DNA of 64,000 bases, from NCBI GenBank assembly GCA_016748015.1, contig JAAOMT010000627.1, positions 389,357 to 453,356 of the forward strand, given 5' to 3'. The notes under the pieces are model-generated. The model was not told the DNA's origin, ran no database searches, and was given only the letters and a program-made list of their open reading frames with translations. How positions within the stretch are numbered: position 1 is the first letter of the stretch; each line of letters begins with the position of its first letter. This DNA is from Geosiphon pyriformis (Eukaryota > Glomeromycota > Glomeromycetes > Archaeosporales > Geosiphonaceae). The position numbers and the translations under genes are program-made. Positions 36,620-48,164 of this stretch are shown here, one piece after another.

Positions 36620-38310
36620 ATCCAACACCTTGAAACCCTTTTTCAAAATGCTATGTTCCTTAATTCAAATCATTGCCTTGTTATTTAATTCGTTCTAATA
36701 TACTGGACACAGTATTGCTTACTCAATATCATGAGAAACTGTCTTCAGATTAGAACGTATCTTACAACCTAGAGTCACAAACAATTCCAACTATTAATAT
36801 CGCCATTATTCACATTTAATAATAATCAATCTGTTCATCAATCGGATTCTTCGCCAAAGATAATTTTCAATATGGCTAATTAAATTTGGAAATTTAAGGC
36901 CGCTATCATTACGCCAATCCAAATTCACCAAGACATCTATTTGAGAAATAGTCGCTTAATGTAAACGATAATTATTTCAAGTCTCGCTTTCATTATTGGC
37001 TTAATTGAAAGTGAGTAAGTCAGATTCCTCATCTATGGGTTTAAGGTGACCCGTTTAAGGCAACATTGAGATTTTCTTTGAGAATAGACTGTCGATCAGT
37101 TGGCCGGATTAAATTTTTGCCAAAGAGAATTTTTACAGAAGGCGCAAATCATTTAAGAATTCTAAATTATTGCATGGCTAGATTCCACCGACGGATATCC
37201 GTGAATTACGTAGATCAGAATCTTACCAATCTTCTAGCCTGTATCTTACTGGCGTATTCCTTGAGGGGACATAAATTCCTTTGGAAAACCAAAATCCTCC
37301 TCCCTATATATAGCGATACCACTATATGATATATCTACCAATCAACGTTACATCAACAAGAACCTTTATAGCCGGGAACTTTCACTGAGTTTTTGGTCAC
37401 AGACTTCCAAAAACCGTGTTTGCACAAATGACGATGATAGAATTTCGATCAGCATCGCGTTTTAGATGATTACACTCCTCTTCATGTGATTCACCATCAC
37501 CTCAAAAAGATTAGGTTCAACAAATATTGGGTTTCATTCTGAAGAAATCAATAAATTTACTCAAAGTAATATTTCATGAATAATGTCATTAAAAAGGTTA
37601 TTTTTTAAACCCAATAATAATTTTTATTTAGAACCTTTTTTAATTTAACTTGAAATAATTTATTAATCAGTTAAATTTATATTTAAATTTGAATTTTTGT
37701 TAAAATCTCGATTAAATAAAAAACAGGCTTTAAATTGTTAAGAAAAAATTTAAACAATTAATAAATATCATAATTTTGTTTTTTTTCTTTATAAACTTAT
37801 AATTTAAATTTTTTTATTGGTAAAAAACAAAAATCAAAACTTTTTGTTCAGAAAATTTTTTGGGCAATAAAAACAGTTTAATTATAACATTACAAAAAAA
37901 CAAAATAATAAAAATTTGAATAATATAAAATAATACCAAAAGAGAAGATATTAACAATTATATTAAAATAATTTTTTTTAATGTTAAGACTTTTTTTATA
38001 TATTTTTTATGGTTTTTATTAGTGCAATTACTTTAAAAGTTTTTTTAATTATAAAAACAATTAAACAATATTTTATTAAAGTGTTTTTCTTAATAATAAT
38101 ACATTAAAAACAGTTATAATATTGTTGTTACTATTATAAAAAGTCTTGCAATTTTTAATTATAAATTAATAATTAATTTATTATTTTTTATTGTTAATCT
38201 TTTTTTGCTATTTAAATAATTAAAAAACTAAGACAATAAAAAACTTTTGTTTTAAAAAATAATACAATTAACTTTTTTAAAATAGCAAAAAACAGTATTT
38301 TTTTGTGTTT
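36620..38310. other. intergenic: RAD26 3' side then AT-rich DNA
   Basis: 36620-37580 has host-like composition but no convincing gene; the frame 37066-37329 shows no domain. 37580-38310 is A/T-rich with no recognised element, ending at the insertion site of the full-length LINE. Confidence 0.45.
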
Positions 38311-38321
38311 TTAAAACATTA
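38311..38321. repeat. target-site duplication, left copy
   Basis: TTAAAACATTA, identical to 45227-45237; fixes the LINE 5' end at 38322. Confidence 0.88.
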
Positions 38322-38454
38322 GTTGAAAACTCTTTCTTTCGTTGATCCCCTGGTCACAACGAGAGCATTAAGTCATCATTGAAATAGCCTTCCTTTTCCC
38401 TTTCCTCTTCACCTTTCTCCAGTTATTTCTTCAGACATTCCTCTTTTTGTAGCT

Positions 38455-40407
38455 ATGGAACCGGTGGGCTTTGCTGCTGGTGGTTCTGGGTCTATTTTGG
38501 CTGGGTTGGGGACCCAGTCTGGTGTCAAAAATAAGCATTCGGTTGGTCCTCAATCTTGCGGTGCATCCTATAAGAAGCCGAAGAAACCTGTGGCAGTTGG
38601 CAGTTTGGTGGAGTCATCTGCTGGTGTCTCGAACGTTATGGATGAAAGTGGTGATGGACCTAACATTAGACGGTCGTGGGCTAGCGAGGTCAACAGCGAA
38701 GTGGACAGTGTAAGTGGCGTCTCGGACTTGGATAACTTGGAAAACATTGTCGCTGAGAAAACTAGCTATGCAGAGTCGGATGCAGGTTTGGACGACGACA
38801 TGAATGATGCCATACCAAGGAAGACGCGTACCCACACCTATGTTCTAAACAGTAAGCTGCCACCTCTCTCTTTCAACATTCTAAGTGATGGTGAAGACAC
38901 TTTGCCTCTTCCGAATCCTAAATTTTGTGGGTCTAATTGTCTTCCTCCAGTCGGGTCACATGCACCAGAGAAACAGAGTTTTAATTCGTCAAAATCATTT
39001 GCATTGGATATTGAGCTATCTGCCGTGCCTGGCAAAACTAATGGTGATAAGTTGGTTTCAATCAAAAAAATTTTTTATTGCATTGATGGATTTGGGGGAG
39101 CCTCAACTCCCTCAAAATTCTCAGGGATCATCAGATCCTCTTTTACATCTGAAATTAGTTTGAATAAGGCTAAGAAAATGACGATTGGTGAGAAAATTTT
39201 GGTAAATGATAATCTAAAAAAAGTAAACAGCCGTTCAGATTGGGAGGTGATTGTCAAGGAAATTCCAATGGATCTTTCCAAATCAGTGATTGAGGCAGTG
39301 TTCTCCAAGTTTGGCAAGATTATTTTAATCAAGGTGCAGCTTATTGGTCTTTGGCAAAAGGCCCTAGTAGAATATGAATCATCTGAGGTAGCTGATTTGG
39401 TCGCAGCTAAATGGTTTGTGCTCATGAGAAAAGATTCTGTTCGCATGGCAAAGGCGTGTGTTGATAAACAAACGTGGGTATCTAGAGATCAGCATCGGGT
39501 GTTGCTTTACACTCTTCCAGTTGGCACGACTGTTCATGATTTGTCTGAATTGGTGAAGGCTTATGATAGGAAAACTTGTTTTATAGGCCGTAATCCAACT
39601 TCATATGTCTGTAATCGGTGTGCTGTGATTTGTTTTGAAAGTGGGGCATCCAAGTTGGCTGCTATTGATTCGGTTTTGGTTTTCAAAGGCGTGGGCTTGT
39701 GTTGGGCTGGTCTTTCTTTGGCCAGTTGCATTCATTGCAAACTGTTTGGTCATACTGCTGTTGATTGCTCTGTAAGTAGGGGGCCTGGGGGTCATGGGAA
39801 ATGTGTGGTGACTTTTCAAGATAGAGTATGGTTGGCCAATATTTATAGAAAGAAGCAAGCACCGATTGTTCACCCAGTTTCTTTTGGTGGAAAGACATGG
39901 GCCCAAGTGGTAGGCAGCTCTCCCTCTCGTGTTGTCTCTTTGGGTGCTTCTGATGTTGGTTCAATCTCTGGTTCAAAGGCTTTCTCAATGGATTCCTCCT
40001 CGTCTGGTGCTGCTGATATAGGTGGTCGCCTAGCTGTGCTGGAACACTCCATGGAAATTCTCTCGGACCAAGTGTCACTCATTTTGAAGAAGTTAAGTTT
40101 CGTTGACTTGGTGTCATTAGCACCCTCTTCCTCAGCTCTTTCTTTGGTGTCTCCAACTGCCGTTGTTTTAGATATGGACTCAGGTTTGGCTTTGGATAGT
40201 TCATTGTTATCATCTGCCTCTTCTCCTTCCAATGTTGGTGAATCGATAGTTGATTTCAGTCTGAGCAGTTCTAGGGTTTTGACTGCCAAGATTGGCAGTT
40301 TGGAGTCGAATATGGTGGCTCTTGAGGCTTCAGTTCACTCGGTTTTGGATAGATTGGATCATCTGCACTCTGGATCGGGTTCATTGGCTTTTCCTCCATC
40401 TCAATGA
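38455..40407 (+). CDS. LINE ORF1: RRM-like and CCHC RNA-binding protein (intact)
   Basis: 650 aa, uninterrupted. Residues 1-180 are Ser/Gly/Asp-rich and probably disordered. KSFALDIELSAVPGK (about 180) opens the folded part. The first RRM-like fold is at about 263-340 (VIVKEIPMDLSKSVIEAVFSK, then KIILIKVQLIGLWQKALVEY); the second at about 343-420 (RVLLYTLPVGTTVHDLSELV). The CCHC knuckle is at 425 (CIHCKLFGHTAVDC, C-x2-C-x4-H-x4-C). Residues about 525-560 (GGRLAVLEHSMEILSDQV) look like a short coiled coil. ORF1 proteins coat the element RNA and aid target priming. The stop TGA overlaps the ORF2 ATG by ATGA. No stops or shifts, although ORF2 is damaged. Confidence 0.88.
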   Translation: MEPVGFAAGGSGSILAGLGTQSGVKNKHSVGPQSCGASYKKPKKPVAVGSLVESSAGVSNVMDESGDGPNIRRSWASEVNSEVDSVSGVSDLDNLENIVAEKTSYAESDAGLDDDMNDAIPRKTRTHTYVLNSKLPPLSFNILSDGEDTLPLPNPKFCGSNCLPPVGSHAPEKQSFNSSKSFALDIELSAVPGKTNGDKLVSIKKIFYCIDGFGGASTPSKFSGIIRSSFTSEISLNKAKKMTIGEKILVNDNLKKVNSRSDWEVIVKEIPMDLSKSVIEAVFSKFGKIILIKVQLIGLWQKALVEYESSEVADLVAAKWFVLMRKDSVRMAKACVDKQTWVSRDQHRVLLYTLPVGTTVHDLSELVKAYDRKTCFIGRNPTSYVCNRCAVICFESGASKLAAIDSVLVFKGVGLCWAGLSLASCIHCKLFGHTAVDCSVSRGPGGHGKCVVTFQDRVWLANIYRKKQAPIVHPVSFGGKTWAQVVGSSPSRVVSLGASDVGSISGSKAFSMDSSSSGAADIGGRLAVLEHSMEILSDQVSLILKKLSFVDLVSLAPSSSALSLVSPTAVVLDMDSGLALDSSLLSSASSPSNVGESIVDFSLSSSRVLTAKIGSLESNMVALEASVHSVLDRLDHLHSGSGSLAFPPSQ

Positions 40408-43400
40408 GTGGTTTGGTTTGGAAATTTGCTACATGCAACATTCGAGGTATCAATGTTTCTGCGAAGTAAGCAGATGTTGTTCATTGGCATGTAAACTCGG
40501 GGAATATGGTTTCTTTCATCACTGAGACTAAGTTGAGGTCCTCTTCTGGGCCATGGATAAAGGACAAATTTGATGGAGTGCAAATATTTTCTTCTGGCTT
40601 GGATAAAAGTTTTATGGGTGCTGGGGTTGCAATTGTTATGAACATTTCTTTGGCCTGTCATGTATCTAAGGTGAAAGAGATTCCTGGTCAGGTTATTTCT
40701 GTTTGGCTCCTGTTTAAGGGCAAGCTCTCGGTTACTGTTTTGGGGTTGTATGTTGGTGTCTTCTCTGGAGCTAGATTTGGTCAGGCTTCTGATGTTAACT
40801 CTCTCATTGTAAAGACAGTCAACTCCAGCAATTTTGTTATCTTGAGTGGGGACTTTAATAAGAATGAATCTGGTAGAAGTGCTAGTTTCAAGTTTTGTTT
40901 GAGTTTGGGTTTGGTCAATTTATTTGTTGGTCATCATTTGGCTAATTCTTATATGTGGAGCAATTCGAGAGGGGTTAGGAAAACGATTGATTACATTTTT
41001 GTTGGTGGTAATTTATCTTCTGCTGTTGTTGGTCATCAAGTTGTCTCTGTTTCGGATTTCTTTGACACCGATCACAAGGCAGTTGTGGTTTCAGTCGGTT
41101 TGGATGGGCTTCTAGATGTACAATTGAATAGTTTGCGCAAGCAGGCGAATAAAGATTATTGGAAGTTCAAAATCAAGAATGCTGACTGTGTTGGATGGGC
41201 TAAGTTTAAGGATCTCTCGTCAGTTAAACTTTTGTCTTTGGGTGAGGTGTTCTCTGGTGCCAAAATACATGGTGATGTGGATACAATGTGGGCAGTTTTG
41301 GTGGGGGCTGTGGTGGATTCTGCTGATATGACATTTTCAAGGCTTTGGTTTAGTGAATTCGAGTGTTCGAGAAACAAATATTCTTCTAGGTTTTTTGGTC
41401 TGAAATTGTTGGTGGCCAAGATTGTCAAAAAATTTTGCTCTGGTGACTTGCTGGGTGCTGATTGTCTTGTGAGTAAATGGTCAACTCTGGATGACGCGAA
41501 GGCTTGTGTTTTCAAAGACTTAGTGGGCTCGGGTGTTAAATCTGATGTTGTTGTTAGGCATTTGTCATTAGTTTGCAGAGATTGCAGGAGGTCGAAGATG
41601 TTTGAATCAAGGTTGGCTGAGGAAGCTTCAGTTAGGAAGGCAATTGAGAAGCACATGGATAATTTCTGTTCAGATAAGGGTAGTATGATTAGGAGTGTAT
41701 TGGAAAAGCCATTTTGCAAGGTTGTGTTGGATTACTTGATAGTTGACAATGATCTGGTTTTGTTGCCTGAAGAGGTGAAGTCCAGTGTGGATGGAATAAT
41801 GGAGGGGTGGACGAGGAAATGCTCCATGCAGTCAGTGCTTCCTGGTCTTTAAGCTCGTCAGTACGTGTCTTTGGACCATGTTCGGGATGATGCTTTTTCA
41901 GGTATTATGAGCACAATCAGTATGGACGAATTACTCTCTGTTGTTGGTGGTCTTCCTGATGGCAAGGCTGCTGGTTTGTCTGGTGTTCCTAATGAGTTGT
42001 GGAAACATGGTGGTGAGGTGGTTTTGGGATGTCTGTTGGCACTGTTTAATAAATGTTTGTCTGTTGGTGTGGTGCCTGTTTTGTGGAAGAGGGCTTGAGT
42101 GTTAATGATTTCTAAGTTTTATGACTGGGATGGAGTTCTTACGAACATTCGGCCCATTGCTTTGATTGAGACAGCCAGGAAGATTCTTTCCAAGATTCTG
42201 TCTGATCGTATTTCAATGGCTTGTAGCAAGTTCAACGTTCTTTGAGGTGACAATTTTTCGGTGCTGAAGGGTACGTCTACCCAATTTCCAGTGTTTACTG
42301 TCGGATCGGTAATTGAGGATGCCATTGAGAAGGATAGGGAGTTATAGTTGGTCTTACAAGATATGCGGAAAGCTTACGATTCAGTTGGGTGGCACTATTT
42401 AAGAGCTAGTTTGTGGCGTGTCAAGATGTGTGAGAGGTTCATAAAGTTTTTTGGTAGTATTCATGAGGATAGAGTTAATAGGGTGATGACTGACTTTGGT
42501 TTGTCTGGTGGTTATATGGTGCATGATAGGCTGGATCAGGGTGAGGTCTTTTCACCACTTCTTTGGAGAATTTTTTACGATCCGCTTTTGTGTGAGGTTA
42601 AGAGACACGAACAATTGTGTGGGTACCAGATTGATACTAAGTTTGTTTCAAAATTTGGCAGAATTGAGAGCGGTGACAGTTTGACATTATATTTTTCAGC
42701 TGGTGCATTTGTTGATGATACAATCTGGGTTGGAAATTGTCAAGCTTCTACTCAATATGCTCTGAACATTGCCAGTGAATTTTTTGTGATCAATGATATT
42801 TCTATCAATAGTGAGAAAACAGTAGCTATTCTCATCAATCAGGGCGTTAAAGTTGCTTTACTGAACATTTGTGGTCAGCCAATTTCTATTGCCAAGAAAG
42901 GGGAAGTATATCGGTATCTGGATATTTTTCTGTTAACTGAAGAGCTCTCCAAGCTGAGTGTCACCAAGGCTTATGTGGATATACGTTTCTTCGTCAATGT
43001 TATGCTTAGGAAGGCTATTACAGACAAACAGTTCTCCTATCTGGTGTTGGCTATTTTACAGCCTATTGTTGCCTATCATATTCAGTTCAGTTTTGTCTTA
43101 TCTAATATTTGTCGCAAGTGGGATGTCTTGGTTAGAAAGGGTCTTAGGTCCAAGGCTTGTCTCCCCCATGATTTTCCAGACACTGCTTTGCATCATCCCT
43201 CATTGTATGGCCTTAAGCCTTTTGAGCAGGTGCAGTCAGAAGGGAAGGTTGCTGCTTTGATGACATTCTCTAATGCCTATGGTATTCTTGGGCATTTGTT
43301 TAGACATAGGTTTTTGGACCTTCAGGTTCTTGGTTGGGCTCTTTTGGATCCTTTGCAGTTTCCAGTCAGGTTGTGTGTTAGTCCGGTAAACAATTTTTTG

Positions 43401-45089
43401 GCTGGGATGGTGAAGATTTTTCTGGACAATGAGCTTGCTTTGGTAAACAACCTCCTCACTGCATTTCATAGTCCTGGTCGGTTTCTGTTGTCCTTTGTTC
43501 TTGGAAAGTCTCTGTATTTTGATTCGGTCAAATCTCTTAAACGTTTTGGTGTCGCTTTTGGTGATTGGCTTTTTGATAAAAAGGGTGTTTTGTTGAATTG
43601 GAAAACTTTTCGTCATTGGAAAAAGTTGGATCTGCGTGGCCCTGTGCCTCACTGGTTCATGGTTTCTTCTGAGTTTTTGAGGGGTTAGGGTTACTCATTT
43701 TCTGGTTCTATTGGCTTTGCAGAAAAGCTTGGTTTGGACATTTTGGGGTCTGAAGAATTTTCTGCAGTAAAAAATGGGGTGCATGACGTTTGGTCGGGCT
43801 TTTTTGAAGTTTTTACAGATGGGTCTTTGAGGAATGCAGGCTCTGCTAAGGTCATCTGTGGTGCTGCTGCATACTTTTCCATCTTGGATAAAAGCATTGG
43901 TGTTGCTGTTTGTGGCTTTTTGTCATCTACTATGGCCGAGTTACAGGCTGTCGCTTTGGCTTTGGAGTGTGTTCCTTCTTCTAGTACTGTGGTGTTACGT
44001 CTTGACAGCCAGGCTGCCATTGACACATGTGTATCTGAGATGTCCTTGGTTGCTCCTGATTTCCGTAATCAATGCTGGCTAGAAAGGCATCATATTTTCA
44101 ATTTGGTCAGGGATAAGGATCTTAGTGTGAGTTGAGTTAAGATGAAAGGACACTCTGGGATTCCTGGTAATATAAAAGCTGACTTGGCTGCTGGGGCTGC
44201 CTCTGGGTCTCCTTTTTCTCTTTGTGCCAATGTGTGTGAACATTTTTTGGTTGCTGAGGGTGTCGCTGTTTCTGGTAACGCCCGTCATTTTATCAGGAAT
44301 ATTTTTTGATCAATTTGTTGTGCTCATTGGGAAGCTGGGCCTGGTTGTGATGTGGTTCCGGATGTGATGATTGGTTGCATAAACTGGGTTGTTACGGCAG
44401 AGGTGTGGCATCCTAATTCTCATATGCTTGCTAAGTTCACTAGCTGCGCATCTTCAATGCTTCACACTTATATTATGAAGACTGTGCACAGGAGGTTGCC
44501 GGTGGTGGTAAGGAAGAGGTTGTATAATAAGTGCTACCCTAGTGTATTGTATTTGTTTTGTGGTAAGATGGAGTTTTCTGACCACACTTTTACTTGTGTT
44601 TATGAGTCTGGCATCCGTGGTGAGATTTTGGGGAAGGCTTCTGCCCATTGGTCGGCTTTGGCTGGTGGTTCCCCTGCTTCTGCCGTGTTGCGAGTTTTGT
44701 TTTGATGTTCCTTTGATGTTGGGCTGTACACTTTGGTGTGCAAAAGGTTTGTGCTGGAGAAGTGGTATGAGGAGGCTTGCAGTGTTTTTGAGGATAGAAA
44801 GGTGGCCACTGCTCGGATTGTTGATTTTGTCAGATTTGTTGTTGGGTTGCATTGTGCTAAAGTATGGTTGGCTAGGGCCAGCCACCAAGTAGTGATGGAG
44901 AAGGCTGGTCTGGTCTGTAACATTAGTGTTGTTTCTGGGCTCCCCTGTGGTGTGTCTTCAGTTTTGTCTAATGGTGTTGTGAGATTGCTTGGTGTGGCCA
45001 ATTCCTTTGCTATTAGCTTTGGTTGTCAGAAGCCTTATTGTTTCTTTTCTGGTCTGGGTAGCAGTGTGCGGGTAATTATAGATGTGTAG
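40404..45089 (+). pseudogene. LINE ORF2: APE endonuclease-RT-RNase H, nine in-frame stops, no frameshift
   Basis: ATG at 40404 (ATGA overlap with the ORF1 stop) to TAG at 45087: 1562 codons in one frame. Internal stops at 40467, 41850, 42096, 42243, 42345, 43686, 44133, 44307 and 44703. Domains: endonuclease (ATCNIRGIN, TETKLRS, LSGDFNKNES, RKTIDYIFVG, SDFFDTDHKAV); RT (DGKAAGLSGVPNELWKHG, DMRKAYDSVGW, HDRLDQGEVFSPLLW, FVDDTIWV at 42711); RNase H (FTDGSLRNAG near codon 1137, MAELQAVALALE, LDSQAAIDTC, GHSGIPGNIKADLA); C-terminal zinc motif (LFCGKMEFSDHTFTC). The domain order fits the I/Tad-like LINE group; exact clade not determined. As it stands only fragments can be made. Confidence 0.87.
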
Positions 45090-45226
45090 TGTTGCCTTGT
45101 CTGGCCTGAATGGCTAGCCACATGTAGAAAGTGCGTGAGTCGCGTTTAGTTTGAGTCTCTTAGTTTGGTTCTATGTACTAGATAGCGATTGGGCTACACT
45201 CATTAAATGTGTTAATAAAAAAAAAA
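45090..45226 (+). other. conserved LINE 3' UTR/tail
   Basis: Contains TGAATGGCTAGCCACATG, TTAGTTTGGTTCTATGTACT, AGATAGCGATTGGGCT, CACTCATTAAATGTG and a terminal TTAATAAAAAAA. It matches block by block the ends of the copies at 13633, 21350, 22116, 32830, 45280, 48165 and 52640. Confidence 0.75.
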
Positions 45227-45237
45227 TTAAAACATTA
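45227..45237. repeat. target-site duplication, right copy
   Basis: TTAAAACATTA directly after the A tail of the LINE; identical to 38311-38321. Confidence 0.88.
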
Positions 45238-45274
45238 TTTTTGTTTTAAAGTTTGTTTTTTTTTGAAAAATAAA

Positions 45275-48155
45275 ATATATTTTTTTTAATTTAATAAGTA
45301 CAACCCAATTATTATCTAGTATAAAAAAACAAACTAAGTAATTTTAATTAAACATGGCTCATGTATTTACTATATGTAATTAGCTATTTAGATTAATTAA
45401 GACAATACTATACATTTATACAAACTTTTACATTATTGTTTACATTTAAAAAAAATAAATAAGCTTTATATAATTTAAACTAACAGTAAATAATTTCATA
45501 ATACTTAACAAATTATCTCAATTAACAAAAAACCAGTCAGACTACAAAAAACATCAAACAACACTTTCTTATTACTTATCAAACTACTTTTTTTTATGTC
45601 TACTCTAAACTTTAATTTAAATATCCACAACTTACTACAATATTATTCAGCCAAACAATAAACAAAATTAATCACCAATAATACAGTCTTTTTTTTTTTT
45701 ATTAAAAACCAATACCATTTTATTAATCTAATTCTTAAAAACAAAACCTTTACACAAAATTATATAAATACTATTATTCAATAAAAATTAAAACAATAAT
45801 ATTATAAAATATTAACTAATTATTAAATAACAATATAAATAACACAGAACAATAAATAAAATTAAAAAATATAATATATACATAATAATATATAAAATGT
45901 ATACAAACATATCTAATTTAATGTAATTATAAACAAATAAGCCAAAAAGCATTTATAGTTAAATAAAAAGTCCAATAGCTTATTAATTATTTATTAATCA
46001 ATTAGAATAAACACAATTATATATAACTTAAAATATGTATATATATAATAACTTTTTAATTAAAAAAAATACAAACTAACAAAAAGTTAATTAAACAAAA
46101 AAAAATTAAATTATAATTTCAAAAAAAGGTAAAAAGCATGCCTTTTTAACTTTATATTATAAAATCTATTAATAACAAAATCAGTAAATCGAAAAAAATT
46201 TTTTATTATAAATTAGAGCCTTAATAAAAATCTAAAAGAAATTATTATCCTTTCATTATTGCTTTCTATTAGTAAAAACAATAATAAAAATATTCAACAT
46301 AATAATAAAGCATAAATAAAATCTAAGCTTAACAAAATTAAAAACATATTAGAAAAATATCAACTATATACAATTACATAAAATTTATTTGTAGTAATAT
46401 TTTGGCCAAAATTAACAATTAACTTAAAAATTCAAAATAATTTTTTTATGTTTTGGAAAAATAATCTTTAATCAAAATTATTTTCAAATACTAATTTTAT
46501 TAAATTCTGTTTTTTTTTAATTTTCTTTAAATTTATTAAAAATAGAATACCATTTTATTACAAGTAAAAAAATACAGATATCTGATATTAATACAATATA
46601 AAAAAATATATCTGTAAGAGTCTTAAAGAAAAACATAATTAAAAGTATAAAAATATAAAAAAATTCTTTTTAAAAAACTAATATAGTAGTAGTTACTAAT
46701 AGCAATTTTAATGGAAACAATATACAAAACATTAAATTAAATAAAAAAACACTTACCAAAAAAATTATTCAATACTTGTTAAAAATTAAAAAAAACTTAT
46801 TAAACTAATTTTTAAGTTTTTAAATAAGAAAAATAGTAGTAATTTATTAAACAAAAATCTAACATAAATTAAAATAATATTTATTAAGACTAATATACTT
46901 ATCTATATATTATAATTAGATAATTTTCAATATTATTATTTAATTTAAAACCATATTTAAAATTAATTATAATATAATTTTTAAAAAAACTACTTTATAA
47001 CAATGCCAATATCTAAAGTCTCTAAAAAAAGAGTATCCAATACCAAAAATAATAAAAATAAGCAAGTTTTTACTAAAAATTTTCACAGTTTAACATGACC
47101 AAACAAGATTTTAAATTACATAAAAGCATTTTTTGAATAGGTAAAAATATAATTAAATAATTTAATATTATTATATATTAAACATAAAATATTCAAATAA
47201 TTTTTATTATAAAGTTTTTTCTTAATTACAATTGGCAATTTTTATAAACAATTTTTATTAAATATATATAAAAAACAACCAAAAGTCTGTTAATAAATCT
47301 AAAACACATATGAGAGTTTAAATATTAAACCAAGACAATACAAGCTTAGTTTATGTTTTAGATAAATCATTCACAATTTTTGCACTAAAATCTGTTTTTC
47401 ATAGAGCATAACAAATTGTTTAATAAATATTGCAAACAAAATAACAAGTTTTGTTTAATCTAACTGAATTATTAGTTAAGATAAATCTTTTATAAATCTT
47501 AACAGAAAAAATTAAACAAAATTATATTATAATATACACAAAAGCATTTGTTTAATTATTGTTAACATTATTTAAATGATCTTTAATCTTTATTTACTTT
47601 ACAAAAATATTTTTTAATTTAATTAAATTAACTATATAATAATATTCTATTCAATACTTATTTTAAAAATCAGACTAATTAAGCTTAAGCTTAAGCTCCA
47701 AAATACATGTATTAATTGCAGTCTGATAGTTTATATGCAAAATTATTAAGCAAAAAAAAAGAATATTTTAATACCAAAATAATTGTCTATAATTCTCTTA
47801 TTATTAAAGACAATAACTCATATATCTTAATATTTATATTTATTTTAACTTGAGAAAAGTAAGCTAGAATTTTATTAGTCACTTTTGTAGTATCCAATTT
47901 TTTTTAATAAACTATTGATATAAATATTTATTATTTTTATCTATAACTTATACAAATGTTTTTAAATATCTAAAAAAATTTTTAAACTAAAAAAGTTCAA
48001 ACAGTCAGAGCTAAAAATAATCCCATTAAATTTAACAAAGAAATTGTTTATGTAAGTTAAAATTTTTTTAAATTATGATAAAACTGAATTCTTAAAACAC
48101 AATTTTTTTCAATAATAAAAAGTTTTTTAATCTATAACCAATGTTTTTATTTTTA
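45275..48155 (-). mobile_element. decayed LINE relic (3' tail to RNase H region), minus strand, with an internal insert
   Basis: The 3' tail lies at about 45280-45420 (CTATCTAGT becomes TTATCTAGT; ACATGGCTCATG retained), immediately tail-to-tail with the full-length plus LINE. ORF2 C-terminal remnants run to about 45990. The alignment resumes at about 47200 (zinc/linker region, then RNase H remnants) and stops near 48150 upstream of RNase H. The roughly 1.2 kb between, 45990-47200, does not fit the family and is probably another decayed insertion. No frame survives. Confidence 0.7.
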
Positions 48156-48164
48156 TTTTTATTA

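Larger units (their letters stand above)
38322..45226 (+). mobile_element. full-length LINE copy, plus strand (6.9 kb)
   Basis: Flanked by the 11-bp direct repeat TTAAAACATTA (38311-38321 and 45227-45237). Layout: 5' UTR 38322-38454 (pyrimidine-rich near its end), intact ORF1 38455-40407, ORF2 40404-45089 with stops only, 3' UTR 45090-45212, then a short A tail. It is the best reference copy of the family in this window for ORF1 and for the full domain order. Confidence 0.93.

Noticed and set aside
37066-37329. 87-codon frame downstream of RAD26
   Set aside because: No domain or conserved motif; composition like the intergenic DNA around it.
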